From Phyllosticta citriasiana (lineage: Eukaryota; Ascomycota; Dothideomycetes; Botryosphaeriales; Phyllostictaceae): a stretch of 64,000 bases of DNA. A program made the translations under genes and the position numbers. How positions within the stretch are numbered: the first letter of the stretch is position 1; each line of letters starts with the position of its first letter. A model generated the notes under the pieces. The model saw only the letters and a list, made by a program, of their open reading frames with translations. It was not told the origin of the DNA and searched no databases. The stretch lies in contig JBBPHT010000020.1 in assembly GCA_038021145.1 (NCBI GenBank), forward strand, positions 372,001 to 436,000. Direction: 5' to 3'. This document shows positions 24,898 to 36,925 of this stretch, in pieces.

Positions 24898-26625
24898 CTA
24901 CTTTTCCTTCTTGTCTGGCTGGGCTTCCCGCTTTGCTCGTAGCATGTGGTAGCATTGTACCAAATAGTCTCGCTCCAGAAAAAGACTGTCAAAACGTCAG
25001 CTCTGTCCTCTCATCAATGCGTCTCACAACTCACAGTCCTAATCCAAACACACCTGCCACACCACCCGCTGGCACGACTTCTCCAAGAACACCGTACTGA
25101 GGAAACAAGCCATTCGTCATCTTGAGCACAGGTGATGCCGAAACGGCCGCTGCGATGCTCAATCCTTTTGGCAGTGTAGCGAGGAAATCAAAATCCTGGC
25201 CCTGAGTTAGCAGAGCCCGAAAAGATTTGACTAGCAGGCAACTCACTTCACCATTGCGACCAAAATACTTTTTGATAAAGCTCAAGCCCCACACAATGCG
25301 CAACGCCATGTTGACGCAGTTTGCATACACCAGACCCTGGGCTCCCATTCTCAAAACCTGCAGAAACAGATATGCCGAGCCCGCGAAGCCTGCAAAGAAG
25401 AAACCCATGTAAAGTGACTGCGCACCGAGCTCCGCGTTGCTGGCAACCGAGGCGATGAATGCTTCAGTGACACCATTGAGGGCCAGCAACGGAATGTAGT
25501 AACAATAAGTTGCAAGCGTTTCTCCGGCCCCAGTCTCAGCCCACTTGGACCCAGCCACAAACTTGAGCAACAAAGGCGCCAGAGTCGGGCCCAGCCCGCA
25601 GGCGGCAAGAGAAATGAGGTTGTAGAGGTGGAGAATTGTCTCCAGCGTCTGCTTTGCTTGCCTCACTCCCTCCTTTGTCGGCTTCTGGGTTGAAGGCTGT
25701 ACTGCGCAAAGCTTGGAGAAGAGGTTTCTGCTTGCCTCTTCAATGGGCTGGAATAGCATGCGAGCGATGAGGCCGCCGTAGTTGGATGCGAGGGCGTAGG
25801 CACCCTGGTCACGGAGAGTCGCCCATGAAGTGATGAGAATGGCATCTCCTTGGGTGAGGATATATTTGATGCTCGATTGCACAAACAGGCTGAGACTGAG
25901 TTTTAGAAGCGGTAGTTCATCTGAGTTGCTGTAGTCTTGTCAGGCACATTCCTCCAAGTGGAAAGTCATTATGCGACTTACCTCTTTTCTGGGAACTTGG
26001 GCAGCAGGGAAAACTTCTCTTTCTTGGCCACTGGAATTACTTTGATCAGATAGGTTGCGAGCAAAGCAACCGCATAAGCAAGCTGGCCGACGGCGAATGG
26101 CGATGCTCCAGGGTCACAGCCAGTCCTACTAGCCCAAATGGCAAAAGCACAAGTCGCAAAGCATCTGAGAATGGTTCCTGTACTTTCTGCAGAAGCTCTG
26201 ACTTTGTACAAGAGGAGCTGCTGCGTTGATGTAAAGGCTGGCTCCGTAAACAGCTCAATGATGGTTGCATAGGCGTATATCCACAAGGACTGCCGAAAGT
26301 AGGCCACATCTGGAACTTGGGCTCGAAGCCACGCCCACGCCAGGATATGTGCAAGCGGCAATCCAAGCAGAATGGCCAGGTAAGACAGGTTGATGACGGT
26401 CTGGATCCCGGTTGCTTGTCTCTGCAGGGCAACTCTCAGACTTTCGCGAGAAAAGTAGACAACGGAAATGTTGAAGAGCTCTAGCTGAGCAGATATACCA
26501 AGCAGCTCCGGTGATAGATAGCGCAGCAAGACTTGGTTGACAGCAAAGGTAAGGAATCGAGACCCAACCTGAAGGAGGATCAGAAAGGTTGCCCCTTTCG
26601 CCGAGGCAGAGAGCACGGAGGACAT
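24898..26625 (-). CDS. RFT1: RFT1, lipid-linked oligosaccharide protein of the ER
   Basis: Four exons are read: 26625-25982, 25928-25247, 25195-25035 and 24985-24898. They give 524 aa with about a dozen hydrophobic segments. Family motifs include GATFLILLQVGSRFLTF near the N-terminus, YILTQGDAILITSWATLRDQ, GAYALASNYGGLIARMLFQP, EASRNLFSKL and the C-terminal FLERDYL. RFT1 belongs to the MOP flippase superfamily. It is needed for Man5GlcNAc2-PP-dolichol to become available in the ER lumen for N-glycosylation, though direct flippase activity is debated. Intron 1 uses the acceptor at 25929 (CTACAG), because the next AG would break frame. Intron 3 is 51 bp, in frame and free of stops. The last exon is only 88 bp. 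Confidence 0.93.
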
Positions 26626-27714
26626 GGCCGGATGACGGTCGAAGATGTGGGTCGCTACCGTTCAAGTGACTCCATCAGTCTGCACTCAGAATCGAATGAA
26701 TGCAATCACTCAATTGGGATGGCTTTGTAGTGTGGAAAGTGGTGGTGAGCAGATGGTTCCGCTGTGGCCAGGTTGTTGCCAGCGGCCCGTGCACGATCTG
26801 CGCCAGGTTTGACCGTCTCGCCCGCCATCTTCCCTTCCAAACACCAACCCATCACTTTGGCGCCGCGTGTCGATGCTCCATCAAGGTGAGAATGCGAGGT
26901 CATATGTTTTGACTGTCTTTCGGATCATCCGAGTCAACACTCATGCTCGAGATCAATGCGAGGAGTGTCTCGACTGCTCCAGACTTTTACCGTCAACTTT
27001 GGAAGACACCCACCACACGACATCGGCTTCATAACTAGACCGGCTCGGTTGCTTAAACTTCTTTTCAAGATGATCCATTTTTAAGACACATCATTCCGAA
27101 AGTTTGGCGGCTGGCCCGGCTCGTTGAGCCGGAAAAGTGACCTGGGTCCATTCTTCCACCTCTACGGCACCAAAAATTTTCAAATGGGCAAGCAAAACCC
27201 ACGCATCCAGAGTCGCTAGCGGAATGACTTCTCTCAATATCAGCCTACCTCGAACAGATCTCATAGCTTTGTAAATGATCTCTGAATCTGGTTTCCGGTC
27301 TTCTTTCTCGATAGTCAAGCAACGTCGCTTGGCAAGACTTGGCCCGATGAAATCCAGGCTCTTTGAAGCCTTAAATGTGACTTGATTCGGAATGGATCAC
27401 CTGCAATTATTCTCGTATCAGGGACACTGCGAACACAATCGATCGCACCCTGAAAACAGTGACACCGAGGACCGAACAGTCGGCCAGTGCAACACAAGGG
27501 GGACCTTATCCCAGGTTGTCGCACTCGAAAACAGCAAACGAGCAGATGACTCGCCAGTCCAAAGGACAGGCCTACCGTTATTGATGTCATTTTCGCTCGG
27601 TGAAACTCTTAAACACCTTATTACGCGCCTTGTTCGGAAAGAAGACCGTAGTGAGAATTGGCTGTTATACCAAAGGGGCAAGGAGACAACTACCACTGCT
27701 CACTGCCGCACGGG
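26626..27714. other. divergent intergenic region RFT1 / rhodopsin-domain gene
   Basis: About 1.1 kb between two divergent start codons. No gene is supported. The sequence is less repetitive than the other intergenic stretches and must contain both promoters. Confidence 0.5.
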
Positions 27715-29226
27715 ATGCACTATATCACAGCTGCCGATGGCTCAAGACAGCCAATATTTCTGGTAGTACTGGGAAACCTTTTCATTTTGAACGTCATCTT
27801 CATTTCGCTGAGGTAGAGGCCCGAAGCGTCTTCCAGTCCTCTGCAAAGAAAATATGCTAATGAAGAAACCTAGGCTTTACTGCCGCATACGGCACATTGG
27901 AGAGGCAGGCAAGGATGACTACTGCATCTTGGCGGCTTTCCTTATTGCAGTTGGCATGAATGTGCAAAGTGTCGTGCACGTCACGTATGGCACGGGGTCA
28001 GCAGCATCCATGCAGCATGTCATCCTTTTTGACGCCTCTATTAACACTCTACCAGGACGCACATTGACACCATACCGCGAGAAAACTTTGTGACGATATA
28101 CAAACACTGGTACGCTTACCAGCTGATCTATCCCCTCGCGCTATGCCTCGTCAAACAGAGCATCCTGATTCTCTACTACCGCATTTTCATCCACCAAAAT
28201 CTGAGAACGTGGATCAAGGTGGTGGCGTGCTTCGTTCTGCTCGACACCGTCATCACAGAAATCGTCAACGTGAGCACTTCAACTTCTTCAGATTCTAGGC
28301 CGAGTCCGCTGCTGACGTCCAGCGCGTACCTCAAAAGATCTTTGAATGCTCGCACCCGTCGCGAGCATGGGACGTCGACGAATTCCCCAGAGGCTGCATC
28401 AACCTCGAAGCGGCATATTTTGCGCGGTCCGGCACCGCCATTCTGACCGACTTGGTCATTATGATACTGCCGATGCCTGTGCTGGCGAAGCTGCAAATTC
28501 CAAAGCGAAGACGAGGTGGGAGCTTCCCGGACTTGCTTTGCCGCTCGCCACAATCTCTCTCACTAATTGATTGCGTCATCCAGTCGCCGTCATTGGCATA
28601 TTCCTCATCGGCAGCCTCTCCCTCTGCGCCTCCATCGCCCGCTTGATCGCCATACACGACTGGAGCGTCTCCAACGACCCGTCATACACGGCCATCTGGG
28701 TCAGTCTCCCCGCCCGCTCCTCTCCCAGTCCTCCACTTCCTCTTCTTCTTCTTCCCCTCCCAACACAGCCCTGTCCCCCTGGCCTAACCTAACCCACCAC
28801 TCACTCATGCAGATCCTCCTCTGGAGCCACATCGAAGTCCAAGTCGCCATCTGCACCGCCTGCGCCATCACACTGCGCCCCATCTTCCGCAAAGTGTCAT
28901 CACTAAGCGAATCGACGTCGCCGACGCCGACGACGTACTACTACACGACGTCGTCGCGCAGCCGCTCGACAAAATCGAGCCAGCAGCCTGTATTGACGGG
29001 CGCCGGCGGCGGCGGTGGTGGTCTGCTTTCGTTGGCCACGCCCGTCTCAAGCTCCGGCTCGCAGTGCAGGAGAAGGTCGAGCACGACGATGGGCGCCGAG
29101 GCGCTTAACGTTGTTGCGATGAGCGAGGTGGGTGGAAAGGCGACGAGAGAGGCGCAGCGGGAGTCGGTTGTTGGCTTGGAAGTGCGTGTTGTTGATGGGT
29201 TGGGGGATGGCGGTAAGTTTGAGTGA
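27715..29226 (+). CDS. fungal rhodopsin-domain integral membrane protein
   Basis: Six short exons are read: 27715-27812, 27874-27996, 28056-28269, 28323-28515, 28584-28699 and 28813-29226. They join in frame to 385 aa with seven hydrophobic segments. Landmarks of the fungal PTH11/SAT4-like rhodopsin family are visible: RLYCRIRHIG after the first helix, DDYCILAAFL, YGTG, ENFVTIYKHWYAYQLIYPLA, LVKQSILILYYRIF, an IFECSHPSRAWD loop, TDLVIMILPMPVL and RLIAI. The tail is Ser/Gly-rich. Such proteins are orphan membrane sensors or cluster-associated proteins, and no ligand can be given. The second donor (GTCAGC at 27997) is the weakest splice site. No biosynthetic genes flank it. Confidence 0.85.
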
Positions 29227-29598
29227 TGATGCGGTGGCTGGCGAGCTTAGGTGATGGTGGTAAGGGGCAAGTGAACAGAGAGCTTTCTGAATCTTTCGGG
29301 GGGAGTCAGAAGGAAAACGTACAGGCGTCATATTTTTCGAGGGAAAGATGTGAGAATTCACGTGAGGCTTTGGCTAGGCATGCAAGTCACCACCCCCGCG
29401 GAAGAATCTTGCACAAGAGGAACAGATTCTGAAGAAGCAATCTAGCGCGTATCTATCCAATGGAAAGTACAGAGAAAATATACAAAGAGCACCCTAACCC
29501 CGCCCATGCGAAACCCATCCCATTTTTCAACGCCAGCTCAAGCGCATCAATCAGCTCGAGCGCAACTTTTCATCCACATTTTCCCCGACCGTCCAGAC
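29227..29598. other. convergent spacer, rhodopsin-domain gene / RPA1
   Basis: A spacer of 372 bp holding the 3' ends of two converging genes. Nothing else is seen. Confidence 0.5.
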
Positions 29599-32500
29599 TC
29601 AACCGACGGGCATGAGCACGTCAAAAGCGCCCGTGCCAACCTTGCTAAGCTTACCAACAACAATGCGCGCCGACGGGTTCTCCAGCAAATCCTCATCCTC
29701 CTCCATGACGGCGTCCTTCAAGAAACCGACGGTCGTCTCGAAGCTCATCTTCATGAAGGGCGACGGGTTGCTCTTCATGCCCATGCGGTTGAAGGCCGTG
29801 TAGCCGCCGCCGCGCGTCATGGTGTCGGCGATGAGGTTGAGGTGCCGGTTGTCGACCGAGATGCCGTGGCCGCCGAAGACGGCGTTCATCTCGCGCACGA
29901 TCGTCGCCCGCGCCGCCTCGACGCCGTAGTTCTCGAGCACTTGGACAATGTCGTTGGTGAAGATTTTGTTGGGCTCGATCACCTCGCAGAATTCCCACAT
30001 GGCCTTGAGGTCGACGCCTTCGGTGAGGATCGTGTTGACTTCCTTTCCGTTGACCTTTTCGGTCGTGGCGAGACAGCCGTTGAGGTCACCGCACGACTGG
30101 ATGACGGCGTCGTGACAGGCGGTCTCGACGAGGTGGAGCATGAGCAGCTTGGCCGTCGAGACGTCGTACTCGAAGACAATCTCGCACCATTGGCCATTGT
30201 CGTCGTCAAACTTGAAAGACGCAACGTCCTGGACCTTCTCCTTAATCCGCAGCTCCCTCTCGGCCTTGGAGTTCTTGCTCTTCTTGCCCGTGTCCTCGTC
30301 CTCGTCCTCATCTTCAGAGTCGCTGGTGCTCCTTGAACGGCTCTTGGGATCCTCGTCCTCGGAATCTGGCGTAGCGTCTCTCTCGCGGGTCTGCTTTTCG
30401 ATGGCGGCCTCGTCGTCATCGGGCTTTGCGTAAGAGGCATTTTCAGAGCGGTTGGCCCTCTGCTTCGAGTTTGTGGCATCGCCATCGTCGTCATCATCTT
30501 CATCGTCATCGCCCTTACCACCCTCACCTTCCAGCCGCGACTGTTGTTGCTCGATAACCCCCGCAGACTCTCCAATATCCGGCAAGGCGTCGGTCTTGGC
30601 GGCGGCCTTGAGAGTCTTTTCCTCGCCCTTCTTCTTCAACTCGGCGCGGATGATCTTCTGCAACCGGGGAAGGAATTTCCGCTCAATTGTCCTCTCGACG
30701 TCCTTGACGGTAATGGCATACTCCTTGCAGTACTCCTCGGCAGGGAACAAGTTGAGGCGAATCTTGTAAATCTTGGCCGTCTTGTAGCCAACGCCCTTGC
30801 CCACCATCTCATTGACCGTGACGTCGTCAATGATCTCAGAGAGACTGAGCCTGCTGATGCCCTTGGCAAACCTCTCACCTTCTTCTTTCTTGAGTTCAGG
30901 GTTGAGGTACAAGGTCATGGAAGGCGTTCCGATCTTTGCACTTGCAGTCATGACAATTTCACGCAGACGAGGAATACCAAGCGTGACGTTCTTTGCCGAG
31001 TGACCAGCCAAGTGGAAAGTGTTGAGTGTCATCTGGGTCGATGGCTCACCCACGGATTGGCCAGCAACAACACCAACGGCTTCTCCAGGCTCAACGATTG
31101 ACTTGAGATACTTTGCATCAAGGGCAGCATCAAAGGTCTTGCGTTGGATGCCGTCGACCCCTTGCTTCTTGTTCTTAATGAGCCTATCGGGGTTGTCTTC
31201 AACGTACTAAAGCCTCGTTAGCAATATTCCAATGTCTTGTGCTGGACCTGCTTGCCTTCTTCTTCGCCTGGAAGAATCGTTCAGACGTGCTACCAGGTTG
31301 TGTTGCTGGGGGATAAATCGAGGTGGCAGGGTCCATCACAGCCAAGTCTCCCGTCTTCCTGTAGCTCTTGGTGGCGAGTTTGTTGTAGTCGCCAACTTCG
31401 TCGTTCAACATACGCGCGAAATGGCCTCCTAAGTTCAAAGAGTGGATGACAGACTGGAAGTTTTCTGCGGTAAACTTGAAGTCCATCATGTACTTCTCCT
31501 TGGTGGTGTCGATACCATCTTCACCGTACAAGAACTGGACAACACTCCCGTCTGAGTCACGTACAGATGTGTCGTATTCGACCTTCAAACCTTCCATTCC
31601 CTTGATTACGCAGCGCTGAAGGTAACCAGAACGCGACGTCTTGACAGCAGTATCGATCAAACCCTCACGACCAGCCATGGTGTGGAAGTAGTACTCCTGA
31701 GGCCGGATACCAGTCAAGAAGCGGTCGACGATGTAGCCGCCAGCCCGGACACTAGACTCGAAGGGCTTGAAACACGGCAAAGTTTTTCCGCTGACCATTG
31801 TAGGCACACGACGTCCTTCCAAAACCTGCTGGCCGAGATTGCAAGAAATGAGGTTGGCGTTGACTTGAGAACCCTTGGCACCAGAACCAGTCATAGACTG
31901 CATCTGGTTCTTTGGGAACGGCTTGATCAACCCGGCAGGAAGACATGCTTTCGTGACCTCGGAGGATAGCCCGGCAGTGGCTTGGTTGGTAAGTTGATCA
32001 AGACCGTGCTGCTTCGAGTCGTCGCGCAAGACGCCTTCCAATCTTCTAAGCAGCTCGGGGCTCGTCGAAGTCGGATTGCTGTTTTCTAATGAGACATACT
32101 TGGAGGCAACCTCAAGACCGACCTTCTCGGCGCCCAGGAGGATCTTCCGGCGTGTCTTTTCTCCTTCTGCTGTAAGCACAAGATCTTCAACACCGCAAGA
32201 AAATGCCCTCATATGCAGCAGCTTTGTGAGCATTCTGCCCAACGCGCTCAAAAGCCTACCGGCAGCGGTGTGGCCGTAAGCCTCGTAGACGGCATTGACA
32301 AACCCTCCACTGGCAGGACCAATCTGCTTCTTATCCATTATTCCACAGAGAAGCTCGCCGTCTTTGAAGAGAACGTTCTGTTCTTCCGAGCCCTTGCCCC
32401 ACCGGTCTGCCGCAGTTGTGGATTTGGAGTGGAGTGTCAGACCAGCGTGTGTCTCGGGCTGGATATTCTTCAACACAGTGGTAATTAGCTGCTTCCCCGT

Positions 32501-34868
32501 CCACAGTGGTCTAGGTTTCCGGATTGCCGGCGGCACAGTCAAGAGCCTGCCTGAAGTGGTGTGGTTGTCCTCGGGTCTCAAGCAAGCATACAGTAGCTGG
32601 TGGTAGTCGTCGCGCGTGAAAAAGGTATCCTTGTTGGTCAGAGACACACCCATGGAGATATGATCCTGAATCAGACCACGCAAAGGTGCACCTGCAGTGG
32701 CAGAGAGATACTGATGGTCGGTGTCTGCAATGGTCGCAGCTTCAGCCCGCGCAAGCTCATTTTGTGGAAAGTGCATGTTCATTTCGTCACCGTCAAAGTC
32801 GGCGTTGTAGGTGTTGCAATTGGCGTAGTGCATGCGAATCGTCTTTTCTCCCGGGAGAACCCTGGCTCGGTGACACATCATGGAAGGCTTGTGAAGCGTA
32901 GGCTGACGGTTCATAATGACGACATCTCCGTTATTGAGATGCCGATAGACCTTCTTGTTTCTTGCACCATTGACCCTGGTACTAGACGGTGCCAGAAGCT
33001 GGTTTGCGAGCGCGGTCCGCTCCTCATGATTCTTGCGTTCCAAGTTGATGACGGAGCCATCCTCGTTCTCGATGGCCGAGGCACCGGGCCACTTAAAAGG
33101 TCCATTTATGACAGCTTCCTTCAATTCGTAAAAGTTGTGGTTGGTAACCGGCTCGGGGTATGTCAGCTTCATGGCGAAGACTGGAGGGACACCGATTTCG
33201 TTCGTCTCGATGTTTGGATCTGGAGAAATGACACTGCGGGCCGCGAAGTTGACACGCTTTCCCATCATGTTCTTGCGGAAAAGACCCTCCTTCTTCTCCA
33301 GCTTTTGCTTGATACCATCCTCATTCTTCTTGCCGGCGGCACCTTGGATCGGGTTGCGGTCGCGATCAATGAGAGAGTTGACACCATCCTGTAACTTGAC
33401 AATGTTGTTCTGGAGGTCGCTGTAGCTCCTGGGCTCCTTGCCAGACTCGGTGGCGCCTCTCTTAATGTCCCCAATGATTGTTCCAACGTCCTGGCAAATT
33501 TGCAAAATGTTTTTGTAGAGGCTGTTCATTTGGGCTTCGGCAATGTCTTGACCAGTCTTGGCTTCTGGACGATATCTGGTCGGCGGGACGCAAAGAGTCT
33601 TGATGAAGAACATGTCGGGTGTTATTTTTCCAGTCTTTTTAGCGCGGGTCCGCGGTCCATAGACGAGGCTCAAAATTTCCTGCTCCTTCTCAAACAGCCG
33701 CTCCAGAAAAGCCTTGATTTCAGAAGTGGTAACATAGGTTTGTCCGGGCTCCCCGTGGTCTTTGGACTTCTTCGAGGCCGATACCGTTGCCGCTTCTGCT
33801 GCGATCGCCGTCCCATCCGCAATTTCCTCGTCGACATCCATCGATTCGCCATCTTCCTCCTCCTCCTCTTCCTCTTCGAGCTCCGTAGCGCCCATGTCTG
33901 CGACACCTTCGTCCATGTCCATAGCGTCTCCCTTGTGTTTGTTCTTGAGAGCCAGTTGGCGCCTTTGCCGATTCGCATCCTCGACGATGGGGTTCTTAAT
34001 CTTCATTCCCTTTTGGATCATGACAGACTTGTCCTTGGGGCTCAGAGCTTTTTTGAAAATCTTGACGTAGCGGTCTTTTCTGAACGATGGACTGACTCCG
34101 CCACAGTTTCCGCACTTTCTGTTCTTGTTAATGTCGAGCAGAAAGCTCTTGATGAGGAGCCTTCGCGCCTCAGAGATGGCCTCTGTCTTTTCTGTCGACC
34201 ACTCGGATCTCTTCCTGCCTCCGATGGCCTTGAGAGCCCGCTTGAAGAGTGCTTCTCGTTTCTTCATGATATCACTCTTCGCGGCATCACTGTCGTCCGA
34301 TTCCACGTCTTCGCCCTCTTCTTTCGGGTCCTTCTTCTCCGATTCGACTTTCATCTCGTGGATTTCATGTTCTGTATTCAAAAGACCGTATCGCAGGGCC
34401 TTGAGCCTGAGCGTATACTCGTGTGTCAGGACTCGAGGCATCTTCAGGCCGTAGCAATATTGACACTGGGACCGGACAAGGCGGAGCAGTTGATCCATGT
34501 AGGTTGGGTGGTAAACCGGGACAGGCAGTTCGATATGGCCACAGTGACCGGGACAGTCGCGGGTGAGGTTGCATGTCGAGCATCTATGCAGGTGTTAGCA
34601 GGCTTTCTGTGAGTCCCGCTAGCACGGCATATGCCCTGAGCAAGCTCTCGAGTGAGGACAAGACTGACAGATTGTCAAGGAATGCGCCGAGAGCAGCATC
34701 GTATAATCCACCGGGGGTCGGGTGAAGTAGATTGTCGAAAGTAACAGGGTTCGTCACTCTCTTGACCGAGAGAGCGCGGATCTCCTCAGATGTGAGGAAG
34801 CCGAACTCGACGCCCGCGATGGACGACGAGACGGGCTCCGCAATGTTCATACCGAGCGCGGAGGGCAT
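29599..34868 (-). CDS. RPA1: RNA polymerase I largest subunit
   Basis: Three exons (34868-34669, 34583-31256, 31206-29599) give 1711 aa (yeast Rpa190 has 1664). It is the catalytic subunit of the nucleolar polymerase that makes 35S pre-rRNA. The N-terminal zinc clamp CSTCNLTRDCPGHCGH is rebuilt across intron 1. The active-site loop NADFDGDEMNMHFPQNE, whose Asp residues bind catalytic magnesium, is encoded near 32770-32810. The bridge-helix region has GLIDTAVKTSRSGYLQR, and the C-terminal part carries SVGEPSTQMTLNTFH. Two acidic/Ser-rich inserts are present, one in the clamp and one in the jaw. Intron 2 is a GC-AG intron. The start at 34868 gives MPSALGMNIAEPVSSSI. It is divergent from PRP3. 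Confidence 0.96.
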
Positions 34869-35152
34869 CTTGTGCTCGGTACTGGAGTTGACGGGAAGAG
34901 GGAGCGCGCAATCGATCGCGCTTGGAGGTTCAGAGCGCAAAAGACGCGCCTCTGAGCGCCAAAAATTTGGGCGAGCTTCAACGTCCGTGCGTTGCGTCAA
35001 GGCGGTGTGGGTGGTTCTGCCGTTGGGCGGTGTGAACTCACGACGGCCTGTCGTGGTTTCGCTCTGCCAACACGGAGGTCTGACGAACAACTGCGCGTCT
35101 CCCGCGCCAAATCTCGACTCCCTCCCACCCCTCTTCTTCTTCCGTGCCCAAC
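34869..35152. promoter_or_regulatory. divergent promoter RPA1 / PRP3
   Basis: The start codons are 284 bp apart on opposite strands, so an essential rRNA polymerase gene and an essential splicing gene share this region. A C/T-rich tract precedes the PRP3 ATG. No TATA box is evident. Confidence 0.6.
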
Positions 35153-36925
35153 ATGGTTGAGAAACGCCCTTATCCTGAGAATGGGGACTCTCAAGCCGAC
35201 AGCAAACGACCCAGATCGAACAACGCCTCACCCGCACCACCAGCTACTGGATCGAGCAGACCGGACATCTCCAAGGCCGTAGCCGAAGCTCGCGCACGCG
35301 CCGCCGCGGTCAGAGCAAAGTTGGAAGCCCAGAGAAACGGCGGCTCAGCTTCTCCCTCGCCAGCTCCTCCAAGCGCCGTCGCATCACCACCGCCAGCGGC
35401 ACCGGCGCAGAGCGCTGCCGAGGCCGCTCGGGCAAAGATCGATGCCATGAAGGCTCGAGTGGCTCGAGTGGCCGCTGCCACGAAGAAGGCTTCTACACCA
35501 ACTCCGCCTGCGCCCTCGTGGCAGCCTCCTCAGTATGAAGAGGACACTTCGAAAGCTCGCGGTGGGTTGAACATTGGCCTGCACCCAGCGCTGATGGGGG
35601 ATTCCGCCCAGGGTGCTGGCTCAAAGGGGAGCAAGTCCATGCAGCCTAAATTTGCAACCACAATGGCAAACAGAAGGACCGAGTCTCCTGGATCGAAACA
35701 AAACAAGAAGCAGTTGGATCTGAGTGGGCCGAGCATGGAGGAGCTCAAGAAGAACCCTTACTTTGACCCGAACATTGGAAGTGCACCGACGGGAAGAGAG
35801 AGAAAGTCCAAACAGTTGGTGTTCAATCAAAAGGGCAAGTTCATCCAGCAGGCCAATGCCTTGAGGCGTCAGGAACATTTGGAGCAGATGAAAAAGAGGA
35901 TTGCGGAGCAGGCGAAGAAGGTTGGACTAGACGAAGACAATGAAAAGGCATTTCTTGTGTCTGCTCCCCCAGAAGTCGAATGGTGGGATGAAGGCCTCGT
36001 TGATGGAGCTTACGACCTCGAAAAGGCCAAAATTGATACCCCGGATTCCATCATCACGCACTACATTCAGCATCCCGTCCTCTTGGAGCCTCCGCAAGAC
36101 AAGAATGCACCCGCACCCAAACCATTACCTCTAACATCCAAGGAGCAAGCGAAGCTGCGTCGCCAGCGTCGCATGGCCGAGCATAAAGAGCAACAAGCCA
36201 AGATCCGTCTGGGTCTGGAGCCACCGCCTCCTCCCAAGGTCAAGAAGAGCAACCTCATGCGTGTACTCGGCGAACAAGCCGTCAAAGACCCCACTGCAGT
36301 CGAGGCACGCGTCAACCGCGAGATTGCCGAACGAGCGGCAAAGCACGAAACCGAGAATCACGAGCGTGCCCTAACCAAGGAGCAACGCCACGAGAAGCTC
36401 GAGCAGCAGCAAGCCGGCGACGCGGCCAAGGGCATAACGTGCTGCGTGTTCAAAGTGGATAGCCTCGCGTACGGCAAGCACCGGTACCAAGTCGACATCA
36501 ACGCCAAGCAAAACGCACTCACGGGTGTCACGGTGCTGCACCCCAAATTCAACCTGGTCATCGTCGAGGGTGGCGCGCACTCGATCAAAAACTACAAGAA
36601 GCTCATGCTGCACCGCATCAAGTGGACCGAGAACGCGCTGCCGACGAGCGAGCGCCAGCAGGAAGCGTCGGCGCGCGGCGGTGGCGACGCCGAGCAGCAG
36701 CAGCCGTGGCTCTCGGCGACCGACGACCGCGGCCAGCTCAAGGACTTGAGCGGCAATCGCTGCGTCCTGGTCTGGGAGGGCCAGGAGAAGCAACGCGCGT
36801 TTCCTAGGTGGATGGGCGCTAGGACCTGCGAGACGGACACTGACGCCAAGGATGCGTTGACCAAGGCTAAGATGGAGAATATGTGGACGCTGGCTAAGAC
36901 GATGCAGGATGAATTTGCGGCTTGA
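35153..36925 (+). CDS. PRP3: U4/U6 snRNP protein PRP3
   Basis: A single exon encodes 590 aa. PRP3 binds the U4/U6 duplex and stabilises the U4/U6-U5 tri-snRNP. The N-terminal third is Ala/Pro/Lys-rich with two Ala-rich helices. The PRP3 domain follows (NPYFDPNIGSAPTGRERK, KGKFIQQANALRRQEHLEQM, EWWDEGLVDGAYDL, YIQHPVLLEPP). The C-terminal DUF1115-type ferredoxin-like domain has VFKVDSLAYGKHRYQVDIN, GVTVLHPKFNLVIVEGG and KNYKKLMLHRIKW. A short Gly/Gln insert lies inside this last domain at about 505-525. The ATG at 35153 is the first in the frame and begins MVEKRPYPENGD. Confidence 0.95.
   Translation: MVEKRPYPENGDSQADSKRPRSNNASPAPPATGSSRPDISKAVAEARARAAAVRAKLEAQRNGGSASPSPAPPSAVASPPPAAPAQSAAEAARAKIDAMKARVARVAAATKKASTPTPPAPSWQPPQYEEDTSKARGGLNIGLHPALMGDSAQGAGSKGSKSMQPKFATTMANRRTESPGSKQNKKQLDLSGPSMEELKKNPYFDPNIGSAPTGRERKSKQLVFNQKGKFIQQANALRRQEHLEQMKKRIAEQAKKVGLDEDNEKAFLVSAPPEVEWWDEGLVDGAYDLEKAKIDTPDSIITHYIQHPVLLEPPQDKNAPAPKPLPLTSKEQAKLRRQRRMAEHKEQQAKIRLGLEPPPPPKVKKSNLMRVLGEQAVKDPTAVEARVNREIAERAAKHETENHERALTKEQRHEKLEQQQAGDAAKGITCCVFKVDSLAYGKHRYQVDINAKQNALTGVTVLHPKFNLVIVEGGAHSIKNYKKLMLHRIKWTENALPTSERQQEASARGGGDAEQQQPWLSATDDRGQLKDLSGNRCVLVWEGQEKQRAFPRWMGARTCETDTDAKDALTKAKMENMWTLAKTMQDEFAA

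Noticed and set aside
33500..34612. 370-codon plus-strand open frame antisense to RPA1
   Set aside because: It is the complement of strongly conserved RPA1 codons and has no family features of its own.
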